From the NCBI RefSeq assembly GCF_000430045.1, contig NZ_KE387023.1, positions 1,403,258 through 1,436,494 on the forward strand: a stretch of DNA of 33,237 bases, read 5' to 3'. Of the stretch, positions 7,612 to 14,919 are shown one piece after another; positions within the stretch are counted from its first letter, which is position 1, and the number at the start of each line of letters is the position of its first letter. Position numbers and translations under genes: made by a program. Below the pieces are notes generated by a model. It was not told where the DNA came from, searched no databases, and was given only the letters and a program-made list of their open reading frames with translations. The stretch comes from Calidithermus chliarophilus DSM 9957 (GTDB taxonomy: Bacteria > Deinococcota > Deinococci > Deinococcales > Thermaceae).

Positions 7612-8211
7612 TTGGAGACCCGAGTGCTCATCTTCAGCGAGGACCCCTGGGCCCGGGCCGGGCTGGCGGCGGCCCTGCGGGGGGAGGCCGGGCTCGAGGT
7701 GGTGGGCCAGCTCGGCGGCCCCGACGGCTGGCAGGCCTACGCGCCCGACGTGGTGCTGTGGGAGGCAGGGGAGAGCCGCCCCGACCTGGAGGCCCTCGAG
7801 CCCCCCGTGCTGGCCCTGGTCGGGCACGAGGCGCAGGCCACCGCCTGGCTGGCGGCCGGGGCGCGGGGCGTGCTGTGGCGCGACAGCGAACCGGAGGCGC
7901 TCTCGGCGGCCCTGCGAGCGCTGGCCCAGGGCCTGGTGGTGCTGGCCCCGGACCTGGCCGAGCCCCTACGCCCCGGACCCCGAGACCCCGAGGGCGAGGC
8001 CGAACCCCCGCTCGAGCCCCTCACCGAGCGCGAGCTCGAGGTGCTGCGCCTGCTGGCGGCGGGCCTGTCCAACAAGGCCATCGCGCGGCGCCTGGAGTTC
8101 AGCGAGCACACCGCCAAGTTCCACGTGGCCTCGATCCTGGGCAAGCTCGGCGTGCAGAGCCGCACGGAAGCCGTGGTGCGGGCGGCGCGGTTGGGGCTGG
8201 TGATGTTGTAG
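7612..8211 (+). CDS. LuxR/NarL-type regulator with a degenerate receiver domain
   Basis: About 195-199 residues. The N-terminal 110 residues resemble a response-regulator receiver, but the phospho-acceptor Asp is Glu (DVVLWEAG where DVVLMD is usual), the switch Thr is Gly (ALVGHEA) and the conserved Lys is Arg ([11 protein letters not shown]). The C-terminal HTH is canonical: [20 protein letters not shown], then SEHTAKFHV and [12 protein letters not shown]. It probably binds DNA constitutively or in response to something other than phosphorylation. Two starts are possible: TTG at 7612, or GTG at 7624, which has GGAG six bases upstream and is my preference. There is no adjacent histidine kinase. 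It is divergent from the lipoprotein gene. Confidence 0.88.
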   Translation: METRVLIFSEDPWARAGLAAALRGEAGLEVVGQLGGPDGWQAYAPDVVLWEAGESRPDLEALEPPVLALVGHEAQATAWLAAGARGVLWRDSEPEALSAALRALAQGLVVLAPDLAEPLRPGPRDPEGEAEPPLEPLTERELEVLRLLAAGLSNKAIARRLEFSEHTAKFHVASILGKLGVQSRTEAVVRAARLGLVML

Positions 8212-8378
8212 ATAGTCGGTAGCTGATAGCCGAACGCCGAACGCCGGTCGTACGTCCTACGTCGTACGCAAGACGCAAAACGCAAAACGCCAGACGCAAG
8301 ACGCCCTGGCCCTCGGCCCTCGACAAACCACGAGCCTTTCGCTGACGGCTGACGGCTGAGGGCTGATAGCTGATGGCT
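8211..8378. repeat. Heptamer-repeat array 5 (24 units, plus orientation)
   Basis: 168 bases form 24 consecutive 7-bp units with no slip in register, starting at the last base of the regulator's stop codon. Sub-families in order: gatagtc/ggtagct/gatagcc; gaacgcc twice; ggtcgta, cgtccta, cgtcgta; cgcaaga/cgcaaaa types; cgccctg, gccctcg twice; acaaacc, acgagcc; tttcgct; gacggct twice, gagggct, gatagct, gatggct. Units 13-18 (8295-8336, 42 bp) recur exactly, inverted, at 9376-9417. Confidence 0.95.
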
Positions 8379-8457
8379 CGTTCCTGGCCGAATGGCTAGG
8401 CTGGCGCTGCTCGAGCGGCGGATGCGGTGCTATGGGCTGGGGCCTAGGCTCGAGGGC

Positions 8458-9339
8458 ATGAGCAATCCAATTCTCGAACTTTCTAATGCCCTGGTCTCGG
8501 CGGTTGAGGGTGCGGGGAAATCGGTGGTGCGGGTGGACGCGGGGCGCTGGACGGGCTCGACCGGCGTGGTGTGGTCGGCGGACGGGCTGGTGGTCACGGC
8601 AGCGCACGCCCTGCGGCGTTCGGACGTGGCGGTGACGCTGCCCGGCGGGGCTATCCACGAGGCCAGCGTGGTGGGGCGCGACCCCGGCACCGACCTGGCC
8701 CTGCTCAAGCTCGAGGCCGCCGATCTGGCCGTGCCCGAGTGGGCTGAGCCCGGGGGGCTCAAGGTGGGGCAGGTGGTGCTGGCGCTGGGCTGGCCGGGCA
8801 AGCACCTGCGGGCCAGCCTGGGCATCCTGGGCAACGTGGCCGGGGAGTGGCGCACGCCAGCGGGGGGAAGGCTCGAGCGCTACGTCCAGCCCGACGTCTC
8901 GCTCTACCCCGGCTTCTCCGGCGGGCCGCTGCTCGACGCCGAAGGTCGCTTCGTCGGGGTCAACACCCAGGCCCTGCGCCGCGGCCTGACCCTCACCCTC
9001 ACCCTGCCGACCCTGCGCCGGATAACTGAGCTCCTGCACAAGCACGGCACCGTGCGCCGGGGCTACCTGGGCGTGGGCGCCCAGCCGGTGCGCCTGCCGG
9101 AGGGCGCCGGGCAGAGCGTGGGGCTGCTCCTGGTCTCGGTGGAGCCCGGCGGCCCCGCCGAGCGGGCCGGGCTGCTGGTGGGCGACGTGCTGCTGGCGCT
9201 GGACGGCAAGGCGCTGGGGCGGCTCGAGGAACTCCTGGGCATCCTGGCCGACCTCCCCGCCGGCACCCAGGCCCGGCTCAAGCTGTGGCGCGGCGGACAG
9301 CCCCTCGAGCTCGAGGTGACGCTGGGCGAGCGCCAGTGA
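8458..9339 (+). CDS. HtrA/DegP-like S1C serine protease with one PDZ domain
   Basis: 293 residues. The trypsin-like domain (about 20-195) shows the full triad: His in VTAAHAL, Asp in GTDLALLKL and Ser in the GFSGGP motif. One PDZ domain follows (about 205-290; RGYLGVGAQ, then LLVSVEPGGPAERAGLLVGD). No signal peptide or membrane segment is visible, unlike most HtrA proteins, so it is probably cytoplasmic or uses an upstream segment. The ATG at 8458 gives a compact protein; an in-frame ATG at 8392 would add 22 residues (MARLALLERRMRCYG) that do not look like a signal. Likely role: protein quality control. It is flanked on both sides by heptamer arrays in opposite orientation. Confidence 0.92.
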   Translation: MSNPILELSNALVSAVEGAGKSVVRVDAGRWTGSTGVVWSADGLVVTAAHALRRSDVAVTLPGGAIHEASVVGRDPGTDLALLKLEAADLAVPEWAEPGGLKVGQVVLALGWPGKHLRASLGILGNVAGEWRTPAGGRLERYVQPDVSLYPGFSGGPLLDAEGRFVGVNTQALRRGLTLTLTLPTLRRITELLHKHGTVRRGYLGVGAQPVRLPEGAGQSVGLLLVSVEPGGPAERAGLLVGDVLLALDGKALGRLEELLGILADLPAGTQARLKLWRGGQPLELEVTLGERQ

Positions 9340-9375
9340 GTTCAGGAGGGACGCCGGGGGCTAGGGAGGGCTAGT

Positions 9376-9522
9376 GGCTCGTGGTTTGTCGAGGGCCGAG
9401 GGCCAGGGCGTCTTGCGTTTTGCGTCTCGCGTTCGGCGTTCGACGTTAGGCGTATTGCGTACGGCGTAGGACGTACGACGTACGACCCGCCCCCGGCGCC
9501 CGGCTATCGGCCATCGACTACC
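9376..9522. repeat. Heptamer-repeat array 6 (21 units, minus orientation)
   Basis: 147 bases, exactly 21 heptamers in one register on the minus strand, beginning at the stop codon of the thioesterase gene (ggtagtc, gatggcc, gatagcc) and ending acaaacc, acgagcc. The middle has cgtcgta, cgtccta, cgccgta and then cgcaata, cgcctaa, cgtcgaa. The last six units (9376-9417) are identical to 8295-8336 in inverted orientation. Confidence 0.95.
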
Positions 9523-9994
9523 GCCCCGGCCCCGTGCGCCACTCCTCCGGCACCCGCACCGCCAGCACGTCGGCCCGGGCGCACTCGAGGCCCTCCGAGT
9601 ACAGCGTGCAGCTCACCCGCACCTTGCGCCCGGCGATCTCCTCGACCCTGGCCCGCAGGTGTACGGGCCGGTCGATGGGGGTGGGGCGCAGGTAGGTCAC
9701 CTCGAGCTTGGCGGTGGCGCACCAGATGACGGGCCCCTCGCCGATCTCGCGCCCCTCGGCCCGGTAGAGCGCGGCCATCGCGGTGCAGACGGTGTGGCAG
9801 TCGAGGAGGGTGGCGATGATGCCGCCGTTGAGGATGTGGGTGGGCCCGGCCATGTGCTCGGGGCGGGGGTGGAAGGTGCACACGGCCTCCTCGCCCTCCC
9901 AGTAGCTCTTGATCTGCAGGCCCTTGGGGTTGTCCTTGCCGCAGCCCCAGCAGTGGTTGCCGCCCATGGCGTCTTGGAAAGCGGTGGTCTCCAT
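9518..9994 (-). CDS. PaaI-like hotdog-fold thioesterase
   Basis: 158 residues with a single hotdog fold (4HBT/PaaI type). The N-terminus has a cysteine pair in NHCWGCGKDNPKGLQ, typical of a subgroup of PaaI-like proteins. The core helix motif is ILNGGIIATLLDCHTVCTAM, followed by strands TAKLEVTYLRPTPID and VSCTLYSEGLECARADV. The family hydrolyses acyl-CoA or similar thioesters; the substrate is not evident. The ATG at 9994 is supported by the start of homology; longer starts upstream give Ala/Gly/Arg-rich sequence typical of a non-coding frame. A TAGGCT -10-like box lies about 13 bases before the ATG. Confidence 0.9.
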   Translation of the reverse strand: METTAFQDAMGGNHCWGCGKDNPKGLQIKSYWEGEEAVCTFHPRPEHMAGPTHILNGGIIATLLDCHTVCTAMAALYRAEGREIGEGPVIWCATAKLEVTYLRPTPIDRPVHLRARVEEIAGRKVRVSCTLYSEGLECARADVLAVRVPEEWRTGPGR

Positions 9995-10032
9995 ACGCGA
10001 TCCCGCCAAGCCTACCCCATCCGGGCCGTGCT

Positions 10033-10218
10033 TCAACCCCGGGCGACTTCGGGGGAGAGGGGCACCTGGCTGTCGAGCCGCTTCGCCAGCCGGACCAGCC
10101 GCTCGGCCAGGCGGCGGCGCAGGGACTTGTGCGGCAGCAGGCGCACGACCTCGGCCTCGGCCCGCAAGGTCTCCACCCGTGCCTTGGCAACCTGCTCGAA
10201 TTCCCACATCCGGAACAC
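10033..10218 (-). CDS. Small basic helical protein, unrecognised
   Basis: 61 residues starting at GTG 10218, with a strong GAGGGGG ribosome site seven bases upstream. The sequence is almost all helix, rich in Arg, Leu and Glu (SLRRRLAERLVRLAKRLDSQV), with heptad-like spacing suggesting a short coiled coil or nucleic-acid contact. It lies between the thioesterase gene (38 bases) and the EXLDI-like gene (61 bases) on the same strand and may share their transcript. I do not recognise a family. Confidence 0.6.
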   Translation of the reverse strand: MFRMWEFEQVAKARVETLRAEAEVVRLLPHKSLRRRLAERLVRLAKRLDSQVPLSPEVARG

Positions 10219-10279
10219 GACACCACCCCCTCGAGCCCCTCCGGGCCCGTCCCGCGAAAGCCTGAAGTTGCTCTTTCGG

Positions 10280-10735
10280 CTAGATGTCCAGCTCTTCGAC
10301 CGGGTTGCCCGAGAGCATCTGGCGGGCCGCCAGGTACAGCTCCTCCGGCACCTGGCCTACCAGATCCTCGACGCTCTCGTAGACCTCGAGGCGGCAGTCC
10401 TGGATCAGGTGCCCGAGCTCGCCGTGGTACGTCTGGCAGGTGTACACCGCCACCCGCCCCTTGGCGGTCTCGTAGACCTCGTACTCCTTCAGCGGCGCCC
10501 GGCGCTCCGACAGCCGCCCCTTCACCAGCAGGCGCCCCTTGAAGCGCTTCTGGACGTGGGCGATCTTGCCCACCTTCACCTCGACGTCGCGAAAGCCGTG
10601 CTCGTCGGGTTTGTGCTGCTGCACGAATTCCCGAAGGGCGTTGGCGATCGTGGACGAGAGGTTGCCTCCAATTTCTTGGGCGAGCTCGAAGAGGGGAAGG
10701 TCGGCCTCGGAAACGTAAATGGTCTTGTTGGGCAT
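10280..10735 (-). CDS. EXLDI-like protein with ribbon-helix-helix-like N-terminus
   Basis: 151 residues from the ATG at 10735, preceded by AGGAGA. The N-terminal 45 residues (NKTIYVSEADLPLFELAQEI, then NLSSTIANALREFV) have the strand-helix-helix pattern of a CopG/Arc-type DNA-binding domain. The middle is beta-rich (FRDVEVKVGKIAHVQKRF, then RVAVYTCQTYHGELGHL). The protein ends in EELDI, the C-terminal signature of the family named EXLDI, to which I assign it tentatively. Its promoter carries a perfect palindrome between -35 and -10, which fits autorepression. A longer start upstream would run into that operator and is unlikely. Confidence 0.75.
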   Translation of the reverse strand: MPNKTIYVSEADLPLFELAQEIGGNLSSTIANALREFVQQHKPDEHGFRDVEVKVGKIAHVQKRFKGRLLVKGRLSERRAPLKEYEVYETAKGRVAVYTCQTYHGELGHLIQDCRLEVYESVEDLVGQVPEELYLAARQMLSGNPVEELDI

Positions 10736-10746
10736 CACGCTCTCCT

Positions 10747-10766
10747 CCTGTGGGGTTAGCCACAGG
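10747..10766 (-). promoter_or_regulatory. Second dyad in the EXLDI-like gene leader
   Basis: CCTGTGG and CCACAGG separated by six bases form an inverted repeat. It spans from the -10 region across the predicted transcription start to just upstream of the ribosome site, so it is either a second operator or an mRNA hairpin. Confidence 0.5.
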
Positions 10767-10792
10767 ATAATATACGTATACGTATATTGCAA
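10764..10792 (-). promoter_or_regulatory. Promoter with a 20-bp palindromic operator in its spacer
   Basis: On the minus strand, TTGCAA (10787-10792), a 17-bp spacer and TATCCT (10764-10769). The spacer is essentially filled by the perfect palindrome AATATACGTATACGTATATT (10769-10788), which contains three overlapping TATACG-type steps. A repressor bound here would block polymerase directly. Confidence 0.75.
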
Positions 10793-10795
10793 GCC

Positions 10796-12214
10796 CTAAA
10801 GCTGAGCCCCGTCCCCGAAGCGCTCGAGCGCCCGCAGGTACTCGGGGTCCCGGTAGCGCTCGAGGCTGAAGGCCGGGGCGTACTCGGGCAGCGGGTCGCC
10901 CAGGATGTGCGCCGCCAGCAGTTCGCCCGCGGCGCAGGCCGCCATCACGCCGAAGCCGGAGAGCGCCCCCACCACGTAAGCCCCCTCCACCCCCAGCGGC
11001 CCGATCAGTGGGCGGTTCTCGCGGGTCTTGACGTAGTAGCCCCCGTCGATCCAGGGCTTGGGGGCCTTCTCGAAGTACCGCCCCAGGCCCGGGATCATCC
11101 GGGCCATGCCGCGCAGGGCGACGTCGGCGTAGTGGGGGTCGATGGGCAGGGGGAAGCGGGGCTCGAGCGGCTCCAAGTGGTAGTTGTAGAGAACGATCAG
11201 GGTGTTGCTCTCGCCGTGCCCGTCGGGGCGGCAGTGGACGCCGGGGGGGAAGGGCTCGAGCAGCCAGCGCGTGGAGGGCTCCTCGGCCAGCATCTCCTGT
11301 TCCTCCGGGCTCCAGGGCAGCCGCACCTCGTCGGCCCAGATGAGCATGGGGGCCTCGCGCGGCACCACTCCCAGGTGCTCGGGGAAGCTCATCTTCAGGT
11401 GAAGCTCGGCGAAGACCGGGATCTCGACCCCCAGCATCTGCCCCACGGCCTTCTGCATAGGCCCCGCCGCGTTGACGAAGCAGGGGGTCCGGACGGTGAA
11501 GGCCGAGCCGTCCTCGCGCCGCGCCTCCACCGCGCTCACCCGCCCCGCCGTGGTCTGGACCCCCGTCACCCGGCCCTGCACCAGCCGCACCCCGTGGGCG
11601 CGGGCCTGCTCGAGCATCCACATCCCCAACTGCTGCGCCGAGAACCACCCGGCCCGCCGCGCGTGCAGCACGGCCACGGTATCCTCGGCCAGGTAGGGGA
11701 AGTGCCGCCGGATCAGGGCCTTGTCGGTGATGAGGTCGGCCCCGTCCGGCTGGCCCTCGAAGCCGTGGGCGGGCGCCGGGGCGTAGCTTCCCCCCTTCCC
11801 GTCGTGGACCCGCAGCGGCCCCGCCCCCATCCGCGCGGCGTTCTCGGCGGCCTCGAGCAGCACCGGCACCTTGCCCGCCTCGGCGGTGGCGTAGAGGTAA
11901 CCCCGCCGGCCCAGCCCGATGCGGTCGTCGCTCTCCCGGGCGATCTGCTCGAGCCGCTCGATGCTGCGGTTCATCAGGGCGATCATGGCGCCGTCGGGTC
12001 CATGAGTACCGGCATCGCCGGGCCGCTCGGGCGGCTTCACGGGCCACCAGTTGCGGTAGCACTCGGTGGACTTGTCGCTCGTGAGCGAGAGCGGGGCGTC
12101 CTGCTCGAGCAGCACCACGTTCTTCACCCCGCGCTTCACCGCGAGTTTGTAGGCAACAGCAATTCCGGCGATCCCGGCTCCACAGATGACCACTTCGGCC
12201 TCAAGGTTGGACAT
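10796..12214 (-). CDS. FAD-dependent oxidoreductase of the DAO family
   Basis: 472 residues. The N-terminal dinucleotide-binding motif GAGIAGIAVAYKLA is followed by a glutamate ending the second strand (VVLLEQD), as expected for FAD binding. The family motif TECYRNWWP appears near residue 50. A later segment has a typical C-terminal flavin-contact pattern (GGYYVKTRENRPLIGPLGVE, then VVGALSGFGVMAACAAGELL). Relatives include sarcosine and dimethylglycine dehydrogenases and D-amino-acid oxidases; the substrate is not determinable here. The ATG at 12214 lies just downstream of a palindrome and a TATACT box, so the transcript probably has almost no leader. Confidence 0.9.
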   Translation of the reverse strand: MSNLEAEVVICGAGIAGIAVAYKLAVKRGVKNVVLLEQDAPLSLTSDKSTECYRNWWPVKPPERPGDAGTHGPDGAMIALMNRSIERLEQIARESDDRIGLGRRGYLYATAEAGKVPVLLEAAENAARMGAGPLRVHDGKGGSYAPAPAHGFEGQPDGADLITDKALIRRHFPYLAEDTVAVLHARRAGWFSAQQLGMWMLEQARAHGVRLVQGRVTGVQTTAGRVSAVEARREDGSAFTVRTPCFVNAAGPMQKAVGQMLGVEIPVFAELHLKMSFPEHLGVVPREAPMLIWADEVRLPWSPEEQEMLAEEPSTRWLLEPFPPGVHCRPDGHGESNTLIVLYNYHLEPLEPRFPLPIDPHYADVALRGMARMIPGLGRYFEKAPKPWIDGGYYVKTRENRPLIGPLGVEGAYVVGALSGFGVMAACAAGELLAAHILGDPLPEYAPAFSLERYRDPEYLRALERFGDGAQL

Positions 12215-12217
12215 AAG

Positions 12218-12232
12218 TGTATACAGTATACA
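12218..12232. promoter_or_regulatory. 15-bp palindrome over the oxidoreductase promoter
   Basis: TGTATACAGTATACA is a perfect dyad around a central base. It overlaps the -10-like TATACT on the minus strand, 10 bases before the oxidoreductase ATG, a classic repressor position. No regulator gene sits beside it. Confidence 0.6.
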
Positions 12233-12320
12233 AGTGCCTTATGGAAATGACTGCTCGTTTATTGGGAAGATAGGTTAGAGCCAAGCGTGTTCTTAGGCGT
12301 AATATCTATGTAGATCAGCT

Positions 12321-13418
12321 ATGGCCTACTTTCTTGACCTGTTCTCCCCCGAAACTTATGAAGCTTTTAAAAGGTCTAGTCGGGATGTTTCAGGCTTCAG
12401 GATACGTCATCAAAGCGCGGCTAGTCGTATTAAGATTGGCGACAAACTAATTTGCTACATGACGAAACTATCGCGCTGGATTGGACTCTTAGAAGTCACT
12501 AGTAAGAGCTATATTGATGATACGCCCATCTTTTACCCAGAGAATGATCCTTTTGTGGTGCGCTTCAAGGTCAAACCACTAGTCTGGTTAGAAAAAGAGA
12601 AGGCAATCCCTATTCATGAAGCTGAGGTTTGGGATAGCCTCTCATTCACTCGAGGTCAAGACAAAAATAGCTCAAGATGGACAGGGAAAATACGCTCGAG
12701 TTTGGTTACTATAAGTGATAGCGATGGGAAATTCCTTGAAGACATTTTATACCGTCAGCAGAATTCCACAAATATTTTCCCTATAGCTGACGATTTGTAC
12801 GAAAAATTACTTAGACATAGAGTAAGAACACTCGATAAAGTGGTAACGGTTACGGTTCCCCAGGATGCAGACCTGCCGCAATTAGAGAAAGCAATTAACC
12901 TAGAAACTCGCGAGTCTATAAAGATTCAAGCTTTACTTGCACGTATTGGAGCAACGATGGGTATGAAAATATGGATTCCTAAAGGTGATCGCACTGGTGT
13001 TCTTCAGGAGTGGCAACCTGAACCAGGGGTGCTACTTGAGAGATTACCTCTCAATTATGATGAAACAACACTAAAGACCATAGAACAGATAGATGTGTTA
13101 TGGTTCAAAGGCAGATCTATTGCGAGGGCTTTTGAAGTTGAGCATACTACCTCTATCTATTCTGGTATTCTTCGAATGGCTGATTTGATCGCGCTACAGC
13201 CTAATATGAATATCAACCTTCATATTGTTGCGCCTTCTGCACGTAGAGAAAAGGTGTTCCAGGAGATTACTAGACCGGTTTTTGCTTTGTTAGAGCGACC
13301 TTTGCAAGAAATTTGTACGTATATTTCTTACGATAGCGTTGAAGAGTTATCGAAGCTTCGCCATTTGTCACACACCTCTGATTCTATCCTGGATGAATAT
13401 TCAGAAGAAGCTGAGTAA
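12321..13418 (+). CDS. EVE-like domain fused to a putative PD-(D/E)XK-type nuclease
   Basis: 365 residues and strikingly AT-rich against its GC-rich surroundings, with rare-for-host codons throughout, so recently acquired. Residues 1 to about 140 resemble an EVE/PUA-like domain (YFLDLFSPETYEAFKRS, IKIGDKLICYMTKLSRWIG, LLEVTSKSYID), a fold used to read modified bases. Residues about 190-320 contain a conserved-looking core IEQIDVLW (Asp258), then AFEVEHTTSIYSGILRM (Glu272, Glu274, His275), consistent with a restriction-endonuclease-like fold, though the usual Lys is replaced. The combination suggests modification-dependent restriction; this is inference. It stands alone, with no methyltransferase nearby, between two minus-strand metabolic genes. 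No clear ribosome site precedes the ATG. Confidence 0.7.
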   Translation: MAYFLDLFSPETYEAFKRSSRDVSGFRIRHQSAASRIKIGDKLICYMTKLSRWIGLLEVTSKSYIDDTPIFYPENDPFVVRFKVKPLVWLEKEKAIPIHEAEVWDSLSFTRGQDKNSSRWTGKIRSSLVTISDSDGKFLEDILYRQQNSTNIFPIADDLYEKLLRHRVRTLDKVVTVTVPQDADLPQLEKAINLETRESIKIQALLARIGATMGMKIWIPKGDRTGVLQEWQPEPGVLLERLPLNYDETTLKTIEQIDVLWFKGRSIARAFEVEHTTSIYSGILRMADLIALQPNMNINLHIVAPSARREKVFQEITRPVFALLERPLQEICTYISYDSVEELSKLRHLSHTSDSILDEYSEEAE

Positions 13419-13458
13419 ATATGCTTAGCTCTTGAGATGGCGGCGAGTTAGGTAAGAA

Positions 13459-14820
13459 CTAAGAAATAAGCTCCTTCACCGCCTGCGTGAACACCTCCGT
13501 ATGCCGGTCCACGTGCTCCTCGAGCGTCGCCGGGGACATCAGCGCCATGTTGTGGAAGGGGGTGAGCAGGACGCCGCGGTTGAGCATGTAGAGGTGGATG
13601 AAGGGGTCGAGGTCGGGGTCCTGGCCGGCCAGGGCCTCGGAGCCGTTCTTGGCGGGATTGGGGCGGAAGAGGTACTCGACGCGGCAGCCCACGCGGGTGA
13701 CGTGCCAGGGGAGCTTGTACTTGGCGATCACGCCCTTCACGCCCCACTCCAGCCGCTCGGCCAGCGCGATCATGCGCTCGTAGGCCTCCTCGGTGAGGAC
13801 GTGCTCGAGGGTGGCCCGCATCGCCGCCAGCGAGAGCGCGTTGGCGGCCAGGGTGCCGCCGATGCCGCCGGTGTCGGCGTAGGGGGGCTGGATGACGGCG
13901 TGGGCGTTGCGCCCGAGTTCTTCGGTGAAGCCGTAGGCGGCGGCGGGGATGCCGCTCGCCAGCGGCTTGCCCACGGTGAGCAGGTCGGGCTCGAGGCCGT
14001 GCTTGCGGGTGTAGCCCCCGGGCCCGGCCGAGAGGGTGTGGGTCTCGTCGAGGATGAGCAGGGTGCCGTACTCGCGGGTCAGCTCGCGCAGGGCCTGGTG
14101 GTAGCCCGGCTCGGGGTGCACGATGCCCACGTTGGTCATCACCGGCTCGGCCAGCACCGCGGCCACGTCGCCGGGGGCTAGGGCGGCCTCGAGGGCCTCC
14201 ACGTCGTTCCACTCGACCACCTTGGAGGTGAGGGTGGGGTCGACCTGCGGCCCGATGTTGCCGGGGCGGCTCCGGGCCTCGCCGCCCACCAGGCTCACGT
14301 AGGCCTCGTCCACCGTGCCGTGGTAGCAGCCGTTGAACACCAGCACCTTGGGGCGACCGGTGACGGCGCGGGCCAGCCGCAGCGCGAAGCGGTTGGCGTC
14401 GGTGGCGCTGAGGGCGAACTGCCAGTACTTCAGGCCGAAGCGGCGCTGCAACTCCTCGGCCACCCAGAAGGTGTTCTCGCTGGGCAGCATGGTGGTGATG
14501 CCCTTGGCGAGCTGCTCGGTGATCTTGGGCAGCACGGCGGGCGGGGAGTGCCCGGTCATGGCCCCGGTGTCGCCCAGGCAGAGGTCGACGTACTCGAGCC
14601 CGTCCACGTCGCGGAAGGTGGCCCCTCTGGCCTCGGCCACGAAGAGCGGGAAGCCGCCGGGCCAGCGGGTCATCCAGTGCATGGGGACCCCGGCCAGCAG
14701 GGACTCCTGGCTGCGCCGGTGGAGCTCCCGGGACTGGGGGTGGCGCTCGGCGAAGAGGGCCTTCTCGCGCTCCATCAGGGCTCGGACTTTGCTGCGGTCG
14801 ATGTGGGCGTGCTGGACCAT
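13459..14820 (-). CDS. Class III PLP-dependent aminotransferase (GSA-aminomutase-like)
   Basis: 453 residues of fold-type I class III aminotransferase. Visible motifs: the substrate/cofactor region LSATDANRFALRLARAVTG, FNGCYHGTVDEAY, the Asp of ILDETHTLSAGPGG that contacts the pyridine nitrogen, and the PLP lysine in LTVGKPLASGIP. It resembles glutamate-1-semialdehyde 2,1-aminomutase but also the broader aspartate aminotransferase family; the extended N-terminus with PMHWMTRWPGGFPLF is typical of the latter. The substrate is unknown. The start ATG has GAGGAG eight bases upstream. It converges with the EVE-like gene and is divergent from trpF. Confidence 0.92.
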   Translation of the reverse strand: MVQHAHIDRSKVRALMEREKALFAERHPQSRELHRRSQESLLAGVPMHWMTRWPGGFPLFVAEARGATFRDVDGLEYVDLCLGDTGAMTGHSPPAVLPKITEQLAKGITTMLPSENTFWVAEELQRRFGLKYWQFALSATDANRFALRLARAVTGRPKVLVFNGCYHGTVDEAYVSLVGGEARSRPGNIGPQVDPTLTSKVVEWNDVEALEAALAPGDVAAVLAEPVMTNVGIVHPEPGYHQALRELTREYGTLLILDETHTLSAGPGGYTRKHGLEPDLLTVGKPLASGIPAAAYGFTEELGRNAHAVIQPPYADTGGIGGTLAANALSLAAMRATLEHVLTEEAYERMIALAERLEWGVKGVIAKYKLPWHVTRVGCRVEYLFRPNPAKNGSEALAGQDPDLDPFIHLYMLNRGVLLTPFHNMALMSPATLEEHVDRHTEVFTQAVKELIS

Positions 14821-14907
14821 GGGCTCTCCTCAACGCGGATGGCCCGATTTTACCTTGGGCAGGGCGGTTGCCGGTGTCCCGGGCGGGGGAGGGTCGCTCC
14901 CAGCCGC

Positions 14908-14919
14908 TAGACTGGGGCT
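14908..14919 (+). promoter_or_regulatory. Leaderless -10 box of trpF
   Basis: TAGACT (14908-14913) is followed by six bases and then the GTG start, the arrangement of leaderless genes in Deinococcus-Thermus. No Shine-Dalgarno sequence is present. Confidence 0.6.

Noticed and set aside
8211-8378. CRISPR array
   Set aside because: Units are 7 bp without spacers and the sequence drifts along the array; no cas genes are present.
9504-12062. 852-codon minus-strand frame across the thioesterase and oxidoreductase genes
   Set aside because: It spans several well-supported genes in another frame and is a low-complexity Arg/Gly/Ala/Pro sequence.
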